From Verrucomicrobiia bacterium (GTDB lineage: Bacteria; Verrucomicrobiota; Verrucomicrobiia; Opitutales; Cerasicoccaceae), in assembly GCA_030432235.1 (NCBI GenBank), contig JAUIHT010000002.1, forward strand, positions 375,136-439,135: a DNA stretch of 64,000 nt. Reading direction: 5' to 3'. The position numbers and the translations under genes are program-made. The notes under the pieces were generated by a model, which made no database searches, was not told the DNA's origin, and saw only the letters and a program-made list of their open reading frames with translations. How positions within the stretch are numbered: position 1 is the first letter of the stretch; every line of letters begins with the position of its first letter. Of this stretch, positions 16,824 to 29,152 are shown in pieces.

Positions 16824-17468
16824 TTACTTGGCTTTGCGGGTTTTCTTGGCGGTGCGGATATAAACGGTGCCACCTTTGGACCCGTGCACGCTGCCCTTGA
16901 TAAGGATGAGATTCTTTTCGGCGATGACCTTGGCGACCACGAGGTTCTGCGTGGTGCGGTTCTTATTGCCCATGTGACCGGGCATCTTCTTGCCCTTCAT
17001 GACCTCACCGGGCCACTGACACATACCGTAGGAACCACCGCGACGGTGGGTCATGCTACCGTGGGAGGCGGGACCGCCGCCGAAGTTCCAGCGCTTCATC
17101 ACGCCCTGGAAGCCACGGCCCTTGGTGGTGCCGATGACGTCGACCTTCTGGCCTTCCTCGAACTTCGAGACGTCGAGAACGTCGCCGACATTGAACTCGC
17201 CTTCACCTTCGTTGACGCGGAATTCGCGCAGCTGGTGGTGGGGGGCGACGCCGGCCTTCTTGAAGTGGCCGATCTGCGGCTTGTTGACGCGGTGCTCCTT
17301 CTGCTCCTTGAAGCCGATCTGCACGGCGTTGTAGCCGTCCGACTCGCCGTTCTTGACCTGTACCACGGGGCACGGGCCGGCTTGGACGACGGTTACGGGG
17401 ACCAGACGGTTTTCACCGTCATAAATCTGGGTCATCCCGATCTTTGTTCCTATCAGGGTAAAGCTCAT
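16824..17468 (-). CDS. rplC: 50S ribosomal protein L3
   Basis: 214 residues, standard length. Contains LIGTKIGMTQIYDGENRLVP and the long loop WNFGGGPASHGSMTHRRGGS that reaches the peptidyl transferase centre, with Gln in MCQWPGEVMKGKKMPGHMG at the usual methylated position region. The 128-nt gap from rpsJ is the largest inside the S10 cluster; no gene is visible in it. Confidence 0.97.
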   Translation of the reverse strand: MSFTLIGTKIGMTQIYDGENRLVPVTVVQAGPCPVVQVKNGESDGYNAVQIGFKEQKEHRVNKPQIGHFKKAGVAPHHQLREFRVNEGEGEFNVGDVLDVSKFEEGQKVDVIGTTKGRGFQGVMKRWNFGGGPASHGSMTHRRGGSYGMCQWPGEVMKGKKMPGHMGNKNRTTQNLVVAKVIAEKNLILIKGSVHGSKGGTVYIRTAKKTRKAK

Positions 17469-17596
17469 ATTTCCAAGAGGCAGGTGAACCGTGAGGCTCG
17501 TTATCCGAGAGACCTGCGTTAGAGGTTACTGTTGGTTAAGGATTTTCTTTGGTTTGAAAATGTGGAGGTGAGTGTGTCGGCTTTTTGAGGGCGGAC

Positions 17597-17905
17597 TTAA
17601 ACGTTGATCGTGATGTCGACACCGGCCGGGAGGTTGAGCTTCTTCAGCTCGTCCACGGTCTGGGCGGTGGGCTCGACGATGTCGATGAGGCGCTTGTGCG
17701 TGCGCACTTCGAACTGCTCCATGGACTTCTTGTCGACGTGCACGGAGCGGTTGACGGAGAGCTTCTCGATGCGGGTGGGCATGGGCACGGGGCCGTTGAC
17801 GCGGGCGCCGGAGCGCTTGGCGGTCTCGACGATGTCGGCGGCGGACTGATCGATGATGCGATAGTCAAAGCCCTGGAGGCGGATTCGGATGCGTTGGCCG
17901 GTCAT
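17597..17905 (-). CDS. rpsJ: 30S ribosomal protein S10
   Basis: 102 residues, standard length. Contains [20 protein letters not shown] and [20 protein letters not shown], ending VDITINV. In many bacteria it also partners NusB in antitermination. It directly follows fusA, with no tuf gene between. Confidence 0.98.
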   Translation of the reverse strand: MTGQRIRIRLQGFDYRIIDQSAADIVETAKRSGARVNGPVPMPTRIEKLSVNRSVHVDKKSMEQFEVRTHKRLIDIVEPTAQTVDELKKLNLPAGVDITINV

Positions 17906-17937
17906 GGTAAGTGTGTGTGAAAGTTATGCGGTGAAAG

Positions 17938-20106
17938 TTATGAGCGTGCGGGGGCACGGGAGGAGGTTTCGACGATTTCCTTGAGGACGTTCTGCGGCAC
18001 CTGGTCGAAGTGCGAAGGCGTCATGGCGTAGGAGGCGCGGCCCTTGGTCAGCGAGCGCACATCCGTGGCGTAGCCGAACATGGTTTCGAGCGGGACGAAA
18101 GCGGTGATGATGGCGACGCCGTTCTTGGTTTCCATGCCCTGAATCTGGCCGCGGCGGCGATTGATGTCGCCCACGACGTCGCCCTGGTGTTCTTCCGGGG
18201 TGGTGACTTCGACGGACATGATGGGCTCAAGCAGGATGGGGCCCGCCTTGGCCATGGCGTCCTTGAAGGCGAAGATACCGGCCATCTTGAAGGCGGCCTC
18301 GGAGGAGTCGACTTCGTGGAAGGAACCGAAAGTGATGCGGGCGATGAAGTCGACCACCGGGTAACCGGCGACGGTGCCGTTCTGCGAGGCTTCGACGATG
18401 CCGTCGGTGGTGGGCTTGATGTATTCCTTGGGAATGACGCCCCCGACGATTTCGTTGACGACCTCGATGCCCTTGCCCTTTTCGTTGGGCTCGAGCTTGA
18501 TCACGGCGTGGCCGTACTGGCCGCGACCACCGGACTGGCGGATAAACTTGCCCTCCCCTTCGGCCTTGCCGGTGATGGACTCGCGGTAGGCGATTTGCGG
18601 CTTGCCGGACTTGGCCTCGACCTTGAACTCGCGGAAGAGACGGTCGCGGATGATGTCCAGGTGCAGCTCGCCCATACCGGCGATGATGGTCTGTCCGGTG
18701 TCCTCGTTGGAGCTGACGCGGAAGGTCGGGTCTTCTTCGGCCAGACGCTGCAGGCCGATGGAAAGCTTCTCCTGGTCTGCCTTCGAGTTAGGCTCGATCG
18801 ACATGGAGATAACGGGCTCGGGGAAGGACGGCGGCTCCAGCACCAAGTCTGCGCCTTCGGTGCAGAGGGTGTCGCCGGTAACGATGTCCTTGAGTCCGAC
18901 AATCGCGAAGATATCGCCTGAAAACGCTACATCGATATCTTCGCGAGCATCGGCCTTCAGCACCATGAGGCGGCTGACGCGCTCACGTTTACGGGTGCGA
19001 GGATTATAAAGGGTGTCGCCTTTACGCAGGGTGCCGCAATAGAGACGGCAGAAGACGAGCTTGCCCACGAAGGGGTCGGACCAGAGCTTGAAGGCCAGGC
19101 CCATGACGTTCTTGCTGTGGTCGTCTGGCTTGATGCCGACTTCCTTGCTCTCGTCGTCCTCGTCGAAAGCCTTCATGGGAGGCAGGTCGAGAGGATTGGG
19201 CAGGTAGTCGACCACGGCATCCATCATCATCTGCACGCCCTTGTTCTTAAAGGCAGAGCCGGGGATAACGGGGATGAAATCGAGGGTCAAAGTAGCGGTG
19301 CGGATGGCGCGCTTGATGTGGTTGGCCTCCAGCAGACCACCTTCAAGGTACTTTTCGGCCAGTTCGTCGTCGAAGTCCGCCAGGGCCTCGATGAGCTGCT
19401 CGCGGTACTGCTGGGCCTTGTCCTGCATGTCGGCGGGAATCTCCTCCCAGGAGAACGCCACGCCGGTCTGGTCGGAAGTATCATAGATGGCCGCGCGCAT
19501 TTCCACCAGGTCGATCAGGCCACGGAGCTGGTCCTCGGCGCCGATGGGCAGATAAATCGGATGGGCGTTGCCCTTGAGCTTCTCCTTGATGGAGTCGACC
19601 GCCGCATAAAAATCGGCCCCCGTACGGTCCATCTTATTGATGAAAGCCATGCGGGGGACGTGGTATTTGTTCATCTGCCGCCAGACGGTTTCGGACTGGG
19701 GCTGTACGCCGGCCACGGCGCAGAACACGGCGATGGCGCCGTCAAGCACGCGGAGGGAGCGTTCCACCTCGGCGGTGAAGTCCACGTGGCCGGGGGTGTC
19801 GATGATGTTAATACGCTGCTCGGTGCCGGCGTAAGGACCGTCCTTGGTGGTCCACTGGCAGGAAATGGCAGCCGAGGTAATGGTAATGCCACGCTCGCGT
19901 TCCTGCTCCATCCAGTCCGTCACGGCGGTGCCTTCATGCACTTCGCCGATTTTGTGGACGACGCCGGAGTAGTACAGGACGCGCTCGGTGGTGGTCGTTT
20001 TACCCGCGTCGATATGCGCCGCAATCCCGATATTTCGGGTAAACTCAAGCGGCTTGCGGCGCTCCGGCGCGTTGGCCGGCGAAAGCTCTAGAGTTGCGGT
20101 TGACAT
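17938..20106 (-). CDS. fusA: Elongation factor G (primary copy)
   Basis: 722 residues. The ribosomal translocase GTPase. G1 is AHIDAGKT (30-37), G3 DTPGHVD (103-109), G4 NKMD (157-160). Domains II-V follow, with the domain IV region [19 protein letters not shown] and the domain [17 protein letters not shown]. About 20 residues precede the usual start of the GTPase domain. It lies in the str cluster between rpsG and rpsJ, so it is the housekeeping copy. A second EF-G starts 1.2 kb away on the other strand. Confidence 0.98.
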   Translation of the reverse strand: MSTATLELSPANAPERRKPLEFTRNIGIAAHIDAGKTTTTERVLYYSGVVHKIGEVHEGTAVTDWMEQERERGITITSAAISCQWTTKDGPYAGTEQRINIIDTPGHVDFTAEVERSLRVLDGAIAVFCAVAGVQPQSETVWRQMNKYHVPRMAFINKMDRTGADFYAAVDSIKEKLKGNAHPIYLPIGAEDQLRGLIDLVEMRAAIYDTSDQTGVAFSWEEIPADMQDKAQQYREQLIEALADFDDELAEKYLEGGLLEANHIKRAIRTATLTLDFIPVIPGSAFKNKGVQMMMDAVVDYLPNPLDLPPMKAFDEDDESKEVGIKPDDHSKNVMGLAFKLWSDPFVGKLVFCRLYCGTLRKGDTLYNPRTRKRERVSRLMVLKADAREDIDVAFSGDIFAIVGLKDIVTGDTLCTEGADLVLEPPSFPEPVISMSIEPNSKADQEKLSIGLQRLAEEDPTFRVSSNEDTGQTIIAGMGELHLDIIRDRLFREFKVEAKSGKPQIAYRESITGKAEGEGKFIRQSGGRGQYGHAVIKLEPNEKGKGIEVVNEIVGGVIPKEYIKPTTDGIVEASQNGTVAGYPVVDFIARITFGSFHEVDSSEAAFKMAGIFAFKDAMAKAGPILLEPIMSVEVTTPEEHQGDVVGDINRRRGQIQGMETKNGVAIITAFVPLETMFGYATDVRSLTKGRASYAMTPSHFDQVPQNVLKEIVETSSRAPARS

Positions 20107-20163
20107 TTTTAATCGTTCGTTGGGTGACGCGGTTTGGCGTTTCGGGGGGAAATTCTCGGGGAA

Positions 20164-20637
20164 TTACCAGCGCAGGTGGGCAAAGGCGCGGTTGGCCTGG
20201 GCCATGCGGTGGGTTTCTTCCTTCTTCTTCACGACGGTGCCGGTATTATTATAGGCGTCGACGATCTCGTCGGCCAGGGCGTCACGCATCGGGGTGCCTT
20301 TACGGGCCTGGGCGGCGTTGACCATCCAGCGGAAGGCCAGGCTCTGCTGGCGCTCGTAGGCGATTTCAACCGGCACCTGGTAGGTGGCGCCACCGACACG
20401 GCGGCTCTTGACCTCGATCTTCGGGCGGCTGTTTTCCAGGGCGCCGATGAGCAGGTCGACCGGGTCGCCCTTTTCGAGCTTCTCGGAGACGCGCTGGAAG
20501 GCACCGTAAACGATGTTCTGCGCGGTGGATTTCTTACCGCGGCGCATGACCAGGTTGATCAGGCCGGTGACCAGGGCGCTGTTATAGCGCGGGTCCGGGG
20601 ATACAGGGCGTTTGACTGCTCGTCTGCGACGTGACAT
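20164..20637 (-). CDS. rpsG: 30S ribosomal protein S7
   Basis: 157 residues, standard length. Contains [37 protein letters not shown], and [19 protein letters not shown]; ends NRAFAHLRW. Nucleates assembly of the 30S head. It lies between rpsL and fusA. Confidence 0.98.
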   Translation of the reverse strand: MSRRRRAVKRPVSPDPRYNSALVTGLINLVMRRGKKSTAQNIVYGAFQRVSEKLEKGDPVDLLIGALENSRPKIEVKSRRVGGATYQVPVEIAYERQQSLAFRWMVNAAQARKGTPMRDALADEIVDAYNNTGTVVKKKEETHRMAQANRAFAHLRW

Positions 20638-20658
20638 GGTATCTAAATAGTTAAGGGT

Positions 20659-21042
20659 TTAGGCCTTCTTTTCCTTGGGGCGCTTGACGCCGTACTTGGA
20701 GCGGCTGCGGCGGCGCTTTTCCACGCCCTGGCAGTCCAGGGTGCCGCGAACAATGTGATAACGTACGCCCGGCAGGTCCTTCACGCGGCCGCCACGCAGC
20801 AGCACCACACTGTGCTCCTGGAGGTTGTGGCCCTCGTCGGGGATGTAGGCGATGACTTCGTAGCCATTGGTCAGGCGAACCTTGGCCACCTTGCGGATAG
20901 CGGAGTTCGGCTTTTTGGGGGTGCGGGTCATGACCTGCACGCAGACACCGCGACGAAACGGGTTCGACTGAAGAGCAGGCGACTTGGTCTTCGCCTTCTT
21001 CAGTTCACGCGGCTTGCGGACGAGTTGGTTGATCGTGGGCAT
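20659..21042 (-). CDS. rpsL: 30S ribosomal protein S12
   Basis: 127 residues from the ATG at 21042, giving the canonical [15 protein letters not shown] start; upstream in-frame codons lie in the promoter region. Decoding-centre signatures are [17 protein letters not shown] and [20 protein letters not shown]. The Lys in KKPNSA, the usual streptomycin-resistance position, is wild type. First gene of the ribosomal block. Confidence 0.98.
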   Translation of the reverse strand: MPTINQLVRKPRELKKAKTKSPALQSNPFRRGVCVQVMTRTPKKPNSAIRKVAKVRLTNGYEVIAYIPDEGHNLQEHSVVLLRGGRVKDLPGVRYHIVRGTLDCQGVEKRRRSRSKYGVKRPKEKKA

Positions 21043-21355
21043 GTGTTCTGGAATCTGTAAATAAGAAGACCGCCGAATCACAGAAATTGGACATGTGTGA
21101 CCCAGCGGAAATTTGGGAAAAGCGAAAAAAGTGAAGACTTTCCTGCCACTCGGCAAGTAATTTTTTCGCAAAAAACGCAATTTTTCCAGGCACAGAGGCA
21201 ATTGCGCTATGGTGGGCTCAAAATGTAGCTTATCCCGTGCCCCGTCGAGGCATTTTTCAAGGAATTCGGCGAATACGAAACAAATCCTTGCCAAGTGCTA
21301 AAAATCTGGTTCCTTCGTCCGCTTTGCACGAAAAGCACTCCAGACCACAGACACC
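21043..21355. promoter_or_regulatory. Divergent promoter region of rpsL and the second EF-G gene
   Basis: 313 bp without a gene. The 11-mer CTTGCCRAGTG occurs once facing each gene: 21287-21297 on the plus strand (CTTGCCAAGTG) and 21147-21157 on the minus strand (CTTGCCGAGTG). TTGCC could be a -35 hexamer in each case. I see no clean -10 hexamer at standard spacing, so exact promoters are not assigned. Confidence 0.45.
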
Positions 21356-23476
<2,121 letters not shown>

Positions 23477-23499
23477 GCGACTTCAACTCTTCTTTCCAG

Positions 23500-23533
23500 A
23501 CGCCCGTTGCCCAGTGCAACGGGCGTTTTTTTT
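23500..23533 (+). terminator. Rho-independent terminator after EF-G2
   Basis: A perfect 11-bp stem ACGCCCGTTGC / GCAACGGGCGT with a 5-nt loop, followed by eight T. Confidence 0.93.
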
Positions 23534-23588
23534 GGTTAGGTACAGATTTAGGATTGAAATTGCACGAAATAGCGCAATCACTATCGAC

Positions 23589-24587
23589 ATGAAACTGCCA
23601 ATAGTGCAAGCTGTCCTTTTTCTGCTAACCCCCACCGCGCTGCTCGCCGGGCCCTATGCCCCGCCCGCCGAGCAACCCGGCTCCACCGCTGTCTCCAAGG
23701 ACGACCCGGAGATTCGCTACTGGGCTAGTGATATTTTCCTCTATGCGAATGGCTCGGGGGTGGACGAATCCTGGCAAACTCCTGAAAACACCCTTGGAGC
23801 AGCTCAAGGCACACCTTATAACGTAGCCTCTCTTGGACAATTTGGCATTATCGTGCTGGAATTTCCTCAAGGCATCTCCAATGGCCCTGGATGGGACTTT
23901 GTGGTCTTCGAAAACAGTTTTGATGATTACTTTCTGGAATTGGCCTTTGTGGCGGTTTCGCATGATGGTCAAGGAGCCTATTATTTTGATTCCGTCTCAC
24001 TGACATCTGCAGCGGTGTCAGCTTTTGGCCAGATCGACGCCACCAACATTTACAATCTAGCCGGCAAATATCGCGCGGGATTTGGAGTACCCTTTGATCT
24101 CGACGATCTCGTCGGCTATTCAACCATCGATTTGGCTAATATTCGTTATGTGCTTGTTGAGGATGTTCTCGGCAACGGATCGATGAAGGACTCATTGGGT
24201 AATCCCATCTACGACCCTTACCCGACCACGGGCTCGGCGGGGTTTGACCTCGATGCCATCGGAGTGCGTTACCCGCGCGCCTTAGACTCAGTCAAGGTCG
24301 AGGGCAGCGAGTGGAGCTATGCCGAGAGCATCGGGTGGTACGTCGGGGCGCGCTTCCCCTGGGTGTTCCATCAGGAGCACGGCTGGTGGTACGTCACCGG
24401 CAACGACCGCGAGGGATTGTGGATTTGGGACGCCGCCCTGGGCTGGCTCTGGACCAAGGCCGGGCTCTACCCCACCCTCTGGAGTGTCGACCGGGAAGGC
24501 TGGATTTACTACGACAGCACCGCTGGCGGCACACGCTTTCTCAACGAGCTGTCCAGCCAGACGTGGTTCGAGGCAGCGGTGAACTAG
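23589..24587 (+). CDS. Secreted protein with C-terminal tryptophan-rich module
   Basis: 332 residues from the ATG at 23589 (an upstream in-frame start would cross the EF-G2 terminator). Signal peptide about 1-20 ([20 protein letters not shown]). The middle (about 50-230) is a cell-surface-type domain with [20 protein letters not shown] and [12 protein letters not shown]. The last ~99 residues are a module rich in Trp and Tyr ([34 protein letters not shown]). The same module forms the N-terminal half of the protein at 43307-44143. No PEP-CTERM anchor is present. Function unknown. It ends convergently with pssA (4-bp overlap). Confidence 0.88.
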   Translation: MKLPIVQAVLFLLTPTALLAGPYAPPAEQPGSTAVSKDDPEIRYWASDIFLYANGSGVDESWQTPENTLGAAQGTPYNVASLGQFGIIVLEFPQGISNGPGWDFVVFENSFDDYFLELAFVAVSHDGQGAYYFDSVSLTSAAVSAFGQIDATNIYNLAGKYRAGFGVPFDLDDLVGYSTIDLANIRYVLVEDVLGNGSMKDSLGNPIYDPYPTTGSAGFDLDAIGVRYPRALDSVKVEGSEWSYAESIGWYVGARFPWVFHQEHGWWYVTGNDREGLWIWDAALGWLWTKAGLYPTLWSVDREGWIYYDSTAGGTRFLNELSSQTWFEAAVN

Positions 24588-25459
24588 TCGTCCGCTGAAG
24601 CCTCCCCGGCATTGGCTTTCTCAATCTTGCGGGCCTTGTAGGTTTTCCGCAGGAAGCGCACGAAACCGTAGAAAATGTAAATGATAAAGCCGGCGGCGAA
24701 GGACCAGCGCCAGAACACCACCAGGCAGGCCGCCAGGATAATCAGCAGGATGAAGCCCTGGATGCCCATCTTCGTCCGCCAACTCAGGTGCTTGAAGCTC
24801 GGGTACGGCACGCTGCTGATCATCAGCCAAGCCGTCAGAAGCATCAGCGCAGGCAGGAAAAGCGCCGCCCCGCGCAGGTCGTAATTGACCACCAGCAGCA
24901 CCAGCGAGGCAGTCAGGCCGGCGGCGGCGGGCGCAGGCAGGCCGAGGAACTCCTTGGGCTTTTGAATTTCGTCCGAGCCGGGAATGAAGGGATTCGTGAT
25001 GACGTTGAAACGCGCCAGGCGCACCCCCGCACACAGCAGGTAGATGAACCCGATGAGCCAACCGATCTGCCGGTAGAACTCGTAACCGGCGGTGGGTGAC
25101 AGGATGAGGAAAAACACCATCAGCGCCGGAGCCACCCCGAAGGACACCACGTCCGCGATGGAGTCGAACTCCTTGCCGAAGAGGCTCTCGCGACCACCCA
25201 GGCGGGCCACGCGACCGTCGAAGACATCACAGATGCCGGCCCCGAGGATGAAGAAGACCGCCTCGGTGTAGAACTGGGCTGCCGCCAGGGATTCTGGCTC
25301 GGCCACATAGCGCCCGCGAATGCACCAGATAATGGCCAGGAACCCAAAGAAGAGGTTCCCCGCCGTGAACAGATTCGGTAGAATGTAGATGCGGCTGGCC
25401 TCGGTGACGTCCTGATAGGGCGGCTCCTCGGCGGGCGATTTCTGTGGTTCATCGCTCAT
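24584..25459 (-). CDS. pssA: CDP-diacylglycerol-serine O-phosphatidyltransferase
   Basis: Makes phosphatidylserine from CDP-diacylglycerol and serine, the first step to phosphatidylethanolamine, in the inner membrane. 291 residues from the ATG at 25459, which overlaps the upstream stop as ATGA. The CDP-alcohol phosphatidyltransferase motif is complete: Asp81-Gly82, Ala85-Arg86, Gly95, Asp99 and Asp103. About eight hydrophobic segments follow; the C-terminal tail is basic then acidic. Substrate (serine rather than glycerol phosphate) is inferred from the type II PssA-like layout ([19 protein letters not shown]). Confidence 0.93.
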   Translation of the reverse strand: MSDEPQKSPAEEPPYQDVTEASRIYILPNLFTAGNLFFGFLAIIWCIRGRYVAEPESLAAAQFYTEAVFFILGAGICDVFDGRVARLGGRESLFGKEFDSIADVVSFGVAPALMVFFLILSPTAGYEFYRQIGWLIGFIYLLCAGVRLARFNVITNPFIPGSDEIQKPKEFLGLPAPAAAGLTASLVLLVVNYDLRGAALFLPALMLLTAWLMISSVPYPSFKHLSWRTKMGIQGFILLIILAACLVVFWRWSFAAGFIIYIFYGFVRFLRKTYKARKIEKANAGEASADD

Positions 25460-25821
25460 TTGCGCAGGCTCTCCAGATATTTCCAAAAGGATTGATGCTG
25501 CTCGACCAGGGTTTCCTCACGGTAAGGCAGCTTGAAGCGAAAGACGAAGTCCGCCAGCGAGTGCTGATGCAGGATGAAGTGGCTGTAGAGGGTGTCCCCG
25601 CGCACCTCGAAATAAATACGAAACTCACCCGCGCGCAGCCGATAGTAGGTCTTGCCGCCACGCTCAAACCGGCCCAGCTCCTCGCCGCCGCCCTCGAGGT
25701 CGGCCTTGGTCAGACTGGAGAATTTCTCCACGATCGGCATCTGCACAAGGATATCGAGCTGGTTAAGCTCGTGCATGCTCTGATCGCTGAAGGTGACTTG
25801 GTACATCGCGAATTTGGCCAC
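25456..25821 (-). CDS. RelE/ParE-like small protein coupled to pssA
   Basis: 121 residues. The central part (YYRLRAGEFRIYFEVRGD) resembles the beta-sheet core of RelE/ParE-type toxins, which end with a similar basic strand. There is no antitoxin gene next to it: upstream is the divergent EF-hand gene, downstream pssA begins inside its stop codon (ATGA). A lone RelE fold fixed to a phospholipid gene suggests a domesticated or non-toxin role. Superfamily assignment is by pattern only. Confidence 0.72.
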   Translation of the reverse strand: MAKFAMYQVTFSDQSMHELNQLDILVQMPIVEKFSSLTKADLEGGGEELGRFERGGKTYYRLRAGEFRIYFEVRGDTLYSHFILHQHSLADFVFRFKLPYREETLVEQHQSFWKYLESLRK

Positions 25822-25898
25822 AAAGACTGAAATGTGAATCCGGCCTGTGCAACTTTTATTCAGGCCTGCTGTTTTTACAGTCGTTCACATTAAACAAC

Positions 25899-26519
25899 AT
25901 GAAAAACACAACCAGACTTACCCTTATAGCGCTCCTCTCCGGAGCCTCTTTCGCGGTCGCACAACCGTCCGGAGGCCCCGGCGGACCGCCACCCTCCCAC
26001 GAGGAGTTCATGCAGCAATTTGATACCAACGGCGACGGCAAAATCTCCAAGGAGGAGAAGGAAGCCGCCAAGGCAGCCATGGAAAAGCAGGGCATGCGCC
26101 CCGGCGGACCCCGTGGGCAACTGCCACCGGAAATACTTGAGAAGTATGACACCGACGGCGACGGCAAGCTCACCGGCGAAGAGATGAAACAAGCCCGGCA
26201 AGCCATGCGCGAGCAGATGGACCTCAAGCGCTTCGACGCCGATGGCGACGGCAAGCTCAACGAAGAAGAGAAAGCCGCCGCCAAGGCCTTCCATGAGCAG
26301 CGCAAAAAGGAAATGCTCGCAAAATACGACGCTGACGGCGACGGCAAACTCTCCAGGGAGGAAAAGCAAGCCGCCCGTGAAGCCATGCGTGAAGAAGGCG
26401 AACGCTTCGGGCCGCCACCGCCACCCAGCGGCGAAGAGAAAGGCAAAGGAAAGGGCAAGGACAAGAAGAAGGGCCCGCCCCCTCCTCCTGAATTCGACGA
26501 AGGCATGGAAGACGAATAA
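25899..26519 (+). CDS. Secreted four-EF-hand calcium-binding protein
   Basis: 206 residues. Signal peptide about 1-21 (ending SFAVAQ). Four canonical calcium loops are visible: DTNGDGKISKEE, DTDGDGKLTGEE, DADGDGKLNEEE and DADGDGKLSREE, arranged as two pairs between charged helices. Pro-rich stretches lie near both ends, and a Lys/Gly-rich segment precedes the acidic C-terminus. Likely an exported calcium buffer or matrix protein; no enzyme domain is present. A terminator follows. Confidence 0.9.
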   Translation: MKNTTRLTLIALLSGASFAVAQPSGGPGGPPPSHEEFMQQFDTNGDGKISKEEKEAAKAAMEKQGMRPGGPRGQLPPEILEKYDTDGDGKLTGEEMKQARQAMREQMDLKRFDADGDGKLNEEEKAAAKAFHEQRKKEMLAKYDADGDGKLSREEKQAAREAMREEGERFGPPPPPSGEEKGKGKGKDKKKGPPPPPEFDEGMEDE

Positions 26520-26546
26520 CCCTTTGGTTTGGATTCCGAATAAGAG

Positions 26547-26576
26547 AAAGGCGTCACCTTCAACAGTGGCGCCTTT
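26547..26576 (+). terminator. Rho-independent terminator after the EF-hand gene
   Basis: AAAGGCGTCAC pairs with GTGGCGCCTTT through one G-T wobble, followed by a T run. Confidence 0.8.
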
Positions 26577-26633
26577 TTGCTGTCGCCAGACCGTGCAAGA
26601 CCCTACAGTGTCAAATCCAACCTCTCTCATATC

Positions 26634-27284
26634 ATGGAATGGCACTACTCTATTAACGGGAATCAGGCGGGACCGGTGTCCGCCGAGGAGTTTCAAAATC
26701 TGGTCGCCTCCGGCGTCATCCAGCCAAGCACGCTGGTCTGGCGCGAGGGTATGAGTGACTGGCTGCCCTACGCCTCCGTGATGGGCGGGGCGCCGACGTC
26801 AGGCATGGCCCCCACGTATGCAGCGCCCTATGCGCAGCGCGGTTATGACGATTTCGAATACGCCGGTTTCTGGATACGTTTCGGCGGGCTCTTGCTCGAC
26901 GGAATCTTCCTGGGCATTGTCCAAATCGCCATTCGCACGATATTCATACAATCCGGCATGGTGCCCACGTTTGGCGAGCCAACCCAACCGGATCATGCCT
27001 TGGGCGAGATGATCCTGTCCCTCATCAACCTCGCCATCGGCGTTATCTACGCCACCTACTTCCTCGGATCGAAGTTCCAAGCCACACCTGGCATGATGAT
27101 TTGCCGCATCCGCATCATTGTGGACGACGGCACGGATTGCTCCTACCTGCGAGCATTTGGGCGTTACTTCGCCGCCTTCCTGAGTGCAATTATCCTGTTT
27201 ATCGGTTACCTGATGTGCGCGTGGGACAGCGAAAAGCGCACCTTGCACGACATGATTTGCAGCACGCGGGTGATTCGAAAATAA
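26634..27284 (+). CDS. GYF_2 and RDD domain membrane protein
   Basis: 216 residues from the ATG at 26634. An N-terminal GYF_2-type domain (MEWHYSINGNQAGPVSAEE through REGMSDWLPYASV, about 1-48) is cytosolic and probably binds Pro-rich peptides. After a short linker an RDD-type domain follows with three or four membrane segments (WIRFGGLLLDGIFLGIVQIA; ends CAWDSEKRTLHDMICSTRVI). GYF_2 plus RDD is common in PVC genomes; the transported or bound partner is unknown. Confidence 0.9.
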   Translation: MEWHYSINGNQAGPVSAEEFQNLVASGVIQPSTLVWREGMSDWLPYASVMGGAPTSGMAPTYAAPYAQRGYDDFEYAGFWIRFGGLLLDGIFLGIVQIAIRTIFIQSGMVPTFGEPTQPDHALGEMILSLINLAIGVIYATYFLGSKFQATPGMMICRIRIIVDDGTDCSYLRAFGRYFAAFLSAIILFIGYLMCAWDSEKRTLHDMICSTRVIRK

Positions 27285-27347
27285 TCGCGAACGGATTTTC
27301 GGCAGCTTCTTGTTGCCATCGCGGATGACGCCTCCAAGCTCGGGCCT

Positions 27348-29090
27348 GTGAAGTTCCTCAAAGCACCGGGTTTTTGGGTGACGGTCATTGGGCTGGCTAT
27401 TTCGCTGATGGCAGGCCTGATGGTAAAGCCGACCTGGCTGGTCGAGAAGATCGAACTGGATGTGCATACCCGTGAAGATGGCAGCCAGTACTACATCAAG
27501 CGTAAGGCTGAGGCGCCCATACGCGACGTGCTGACTGTGGAAGATTCTGCGCTCTGGCCATTGCTCAAACAGAGCGTAAGCACCTTGCCCACGGAGCAAC
27601 CGGAAATCGTCCGCCAGGCAGTCACCGAAGACGGCGAAACCAAGACCTCCTACTTCCTGCTCATGCCGAAGAAGCACTGGGGCTTCTGGTCTCTCCTGCC
27701 CGCCGTGATGGCGGTAGCGTTGTGTTTCATTACCCGTGAACCCCTCACCGCTCTGGCCGGCGGGATCATCGCGGGGGCTCTGCTGCTGCAGGAATATGAC
27801 CTGACCGGCAAGGTATTGCTTCCTGCCATCGGCACTGGCACCGGGGCCACCCTTATCGTCCTGTACCTGTGGTTCCTCGGCGGGCTGCTCGGTATTTGGT
27901 CGCGCACCGGGGCCGCGCAAGCCTTCGCGGATTACGCCACGGAGAAATTCGTCCGCGGCCCACGCACAGCCAAACTTGTCGCCTGGGGCCTGGGAGTGAT
28001 TTTCTTCCAGGGCGGCACCATGAGCACCGTGCTGGTCGGCACCACCGTGCGCCCGGTGGCGGACAAGGAAAAGGTCAGCCACGAGGAACTGTCGTTCATC
28101 GTGGACTCCACCGCCTCGCCCATCGCCGTGCTACTGCCCTTCAACGCCTGGCCACTCTATATCCAGGCCTTCATTTACGTAGGCGGGGTCAGTTTCCTCG
28201 CTACCGAGGCCGACCGGGTAGGCTTCTTCTACAATACCATCTGGCTGAGCTTCTACGCCATCCTCGCAGTCCTTTTCACCTTCCTGTTGAGCATCGACAA
28301 GCTGCCCTTCATCAGCCGGACCATGCGCAATGCCATCCAGCGCTCGCGTGAAACCGGCCAGCTCGACGCTCCCGATGCCGAGCCCATGCTGACCAAGGAA
28401 ATCGAAGAGGCCAACGTGCCGGAAGGCTACCGCGCCAGCATTGCCGAGTTTTTCATCCCCATCGTGCTCATCATCGGCATCACCGTGGCCGGCTATCTTT
28501 ACGACGGCAGCCCACGCGTCTTGTGGGGCTTTGGTGCGGGTATGCTTTACGCCTTCCTCTCGGCCTTGTGTCGCGGGATGTCCCTCAAGGATGTGGTCGA
28601 AGGCCTGACTGACGGCCTCAAAGGCGTGGTTTACGGCTCCGTCATTCTCCTGCTGGCCTTGACCATCGGCGGCATCAGCAAGCAGGCCGGAGGCGGCCTC
28701 TACCTGGTCGACCTGCTGCAAGGCGAAATCCCCTACTGGCTGCTGCCGTTTATCCTACAGTTGCTGACCATGTTCATCGCCTTTTCCACCGGCACCAGTT
28801 TCGGCACCTTCGCCGTAACCTTCCCCCTGGCCATGCCGCTGGCTTGGGCCGTCGCGCAGGCCGCCGGGGTGAGCGACCCCAAGTTCTTCATGGCCCTGTG
28901 CTTCGCCGCCGTCATCAACGGCAGCGTCTACGGCGACCAGTGTTCGCCCATCTCCGACACCACCGTGCTCAGCTCCATGGCCACCGGCTGCGATCTGATG
29001 GACCACGTGCGCACACAAATCGTGCCCTGCTCCCTCGCCGCCGCCCTCGCCGCCATCGGCTGGACCGTCCTGGCGCTGATCAATGGGTGA
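27348..29090 (+). CDS. NhaC-type Na+/H+ antiporter family protein
   Basis: 580 residues with about 12 membrane segments; GTG start at 27348. One N-terminal segment is followed by a ~90-residue non-membrane insert (about 28-110) before the transporter core. Core signatures are VIFFQGGTMSTVLVGTTVRP, FSTGTSFGTFAVTFPLAMPL and VINGSVYGDQCSPISDTTVL, typical of NhaC-like antiporters. The insert is unusual for the family and may sit outside the membrane. It stands alone between the RDD gene and the fusion oxidoreductase. Confidence 0.88.
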   Translation: MKFLKAPGFWVTVIGLAISLMAGLMVKPTWLVEKIELDVHTREDGSQYYIKRKAEAPIRDVLTVEDSALWPLLKQSVSTLPTEQPEIVRQAVTEDGETKTSYFLLMPKKHWGFWSLLPAVMAVALCFITREPLTALAGGIIAGALLLQEYDLTGKVLLPAIGTGTGATLIVLYLWFLGGLLGIWSRTGAAQAFADYATEKFVRGPRTAKLVAWGLGVIFFQGGTMSTVLVGTTVRPVADKEKVSHEELSFIVDSTASPIAVLLPFNAWPLYIQAFIYVGGVSFLATEADRVGFFYNTIWLSFYAILAVLFTFLLSIDKLPFISRTMRNAIQRSRETGQLDAPDAEPMLTKEIEEANVPEGYRASIAEFFIPIVLIIGITVAGYLYDGSPRVLWGFGAGMLYAFLSALCRGMSLKDVVEGLTDGLKGVVYGSVILLLALTIGGISKQAGGGLYLVDLLQGEIPYWLLPFILQLLTMFIAFSTGTSFGTFAVTFPLAMPLAWAVAQAAGVSDPKFFMALCFAAVINGSVYGDQCSPISDTTVLSSMATGCDLMDHVRTQIVPCSLAAALAAIGWTVLALING

Positions 29091-29152
29091 ATTACTGTAA
29101 ACCCTTCTTCTGTCTTGCCTGGAACCCCATATAACGTTTTAGCTCACATCCC

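Noticed and set aside
17469-17596. Riboswitch or leader in the rplC-rpsJ gap
   Set aside because: No strong stem, T run or known leader motif was seen; the gap is inside an operon.
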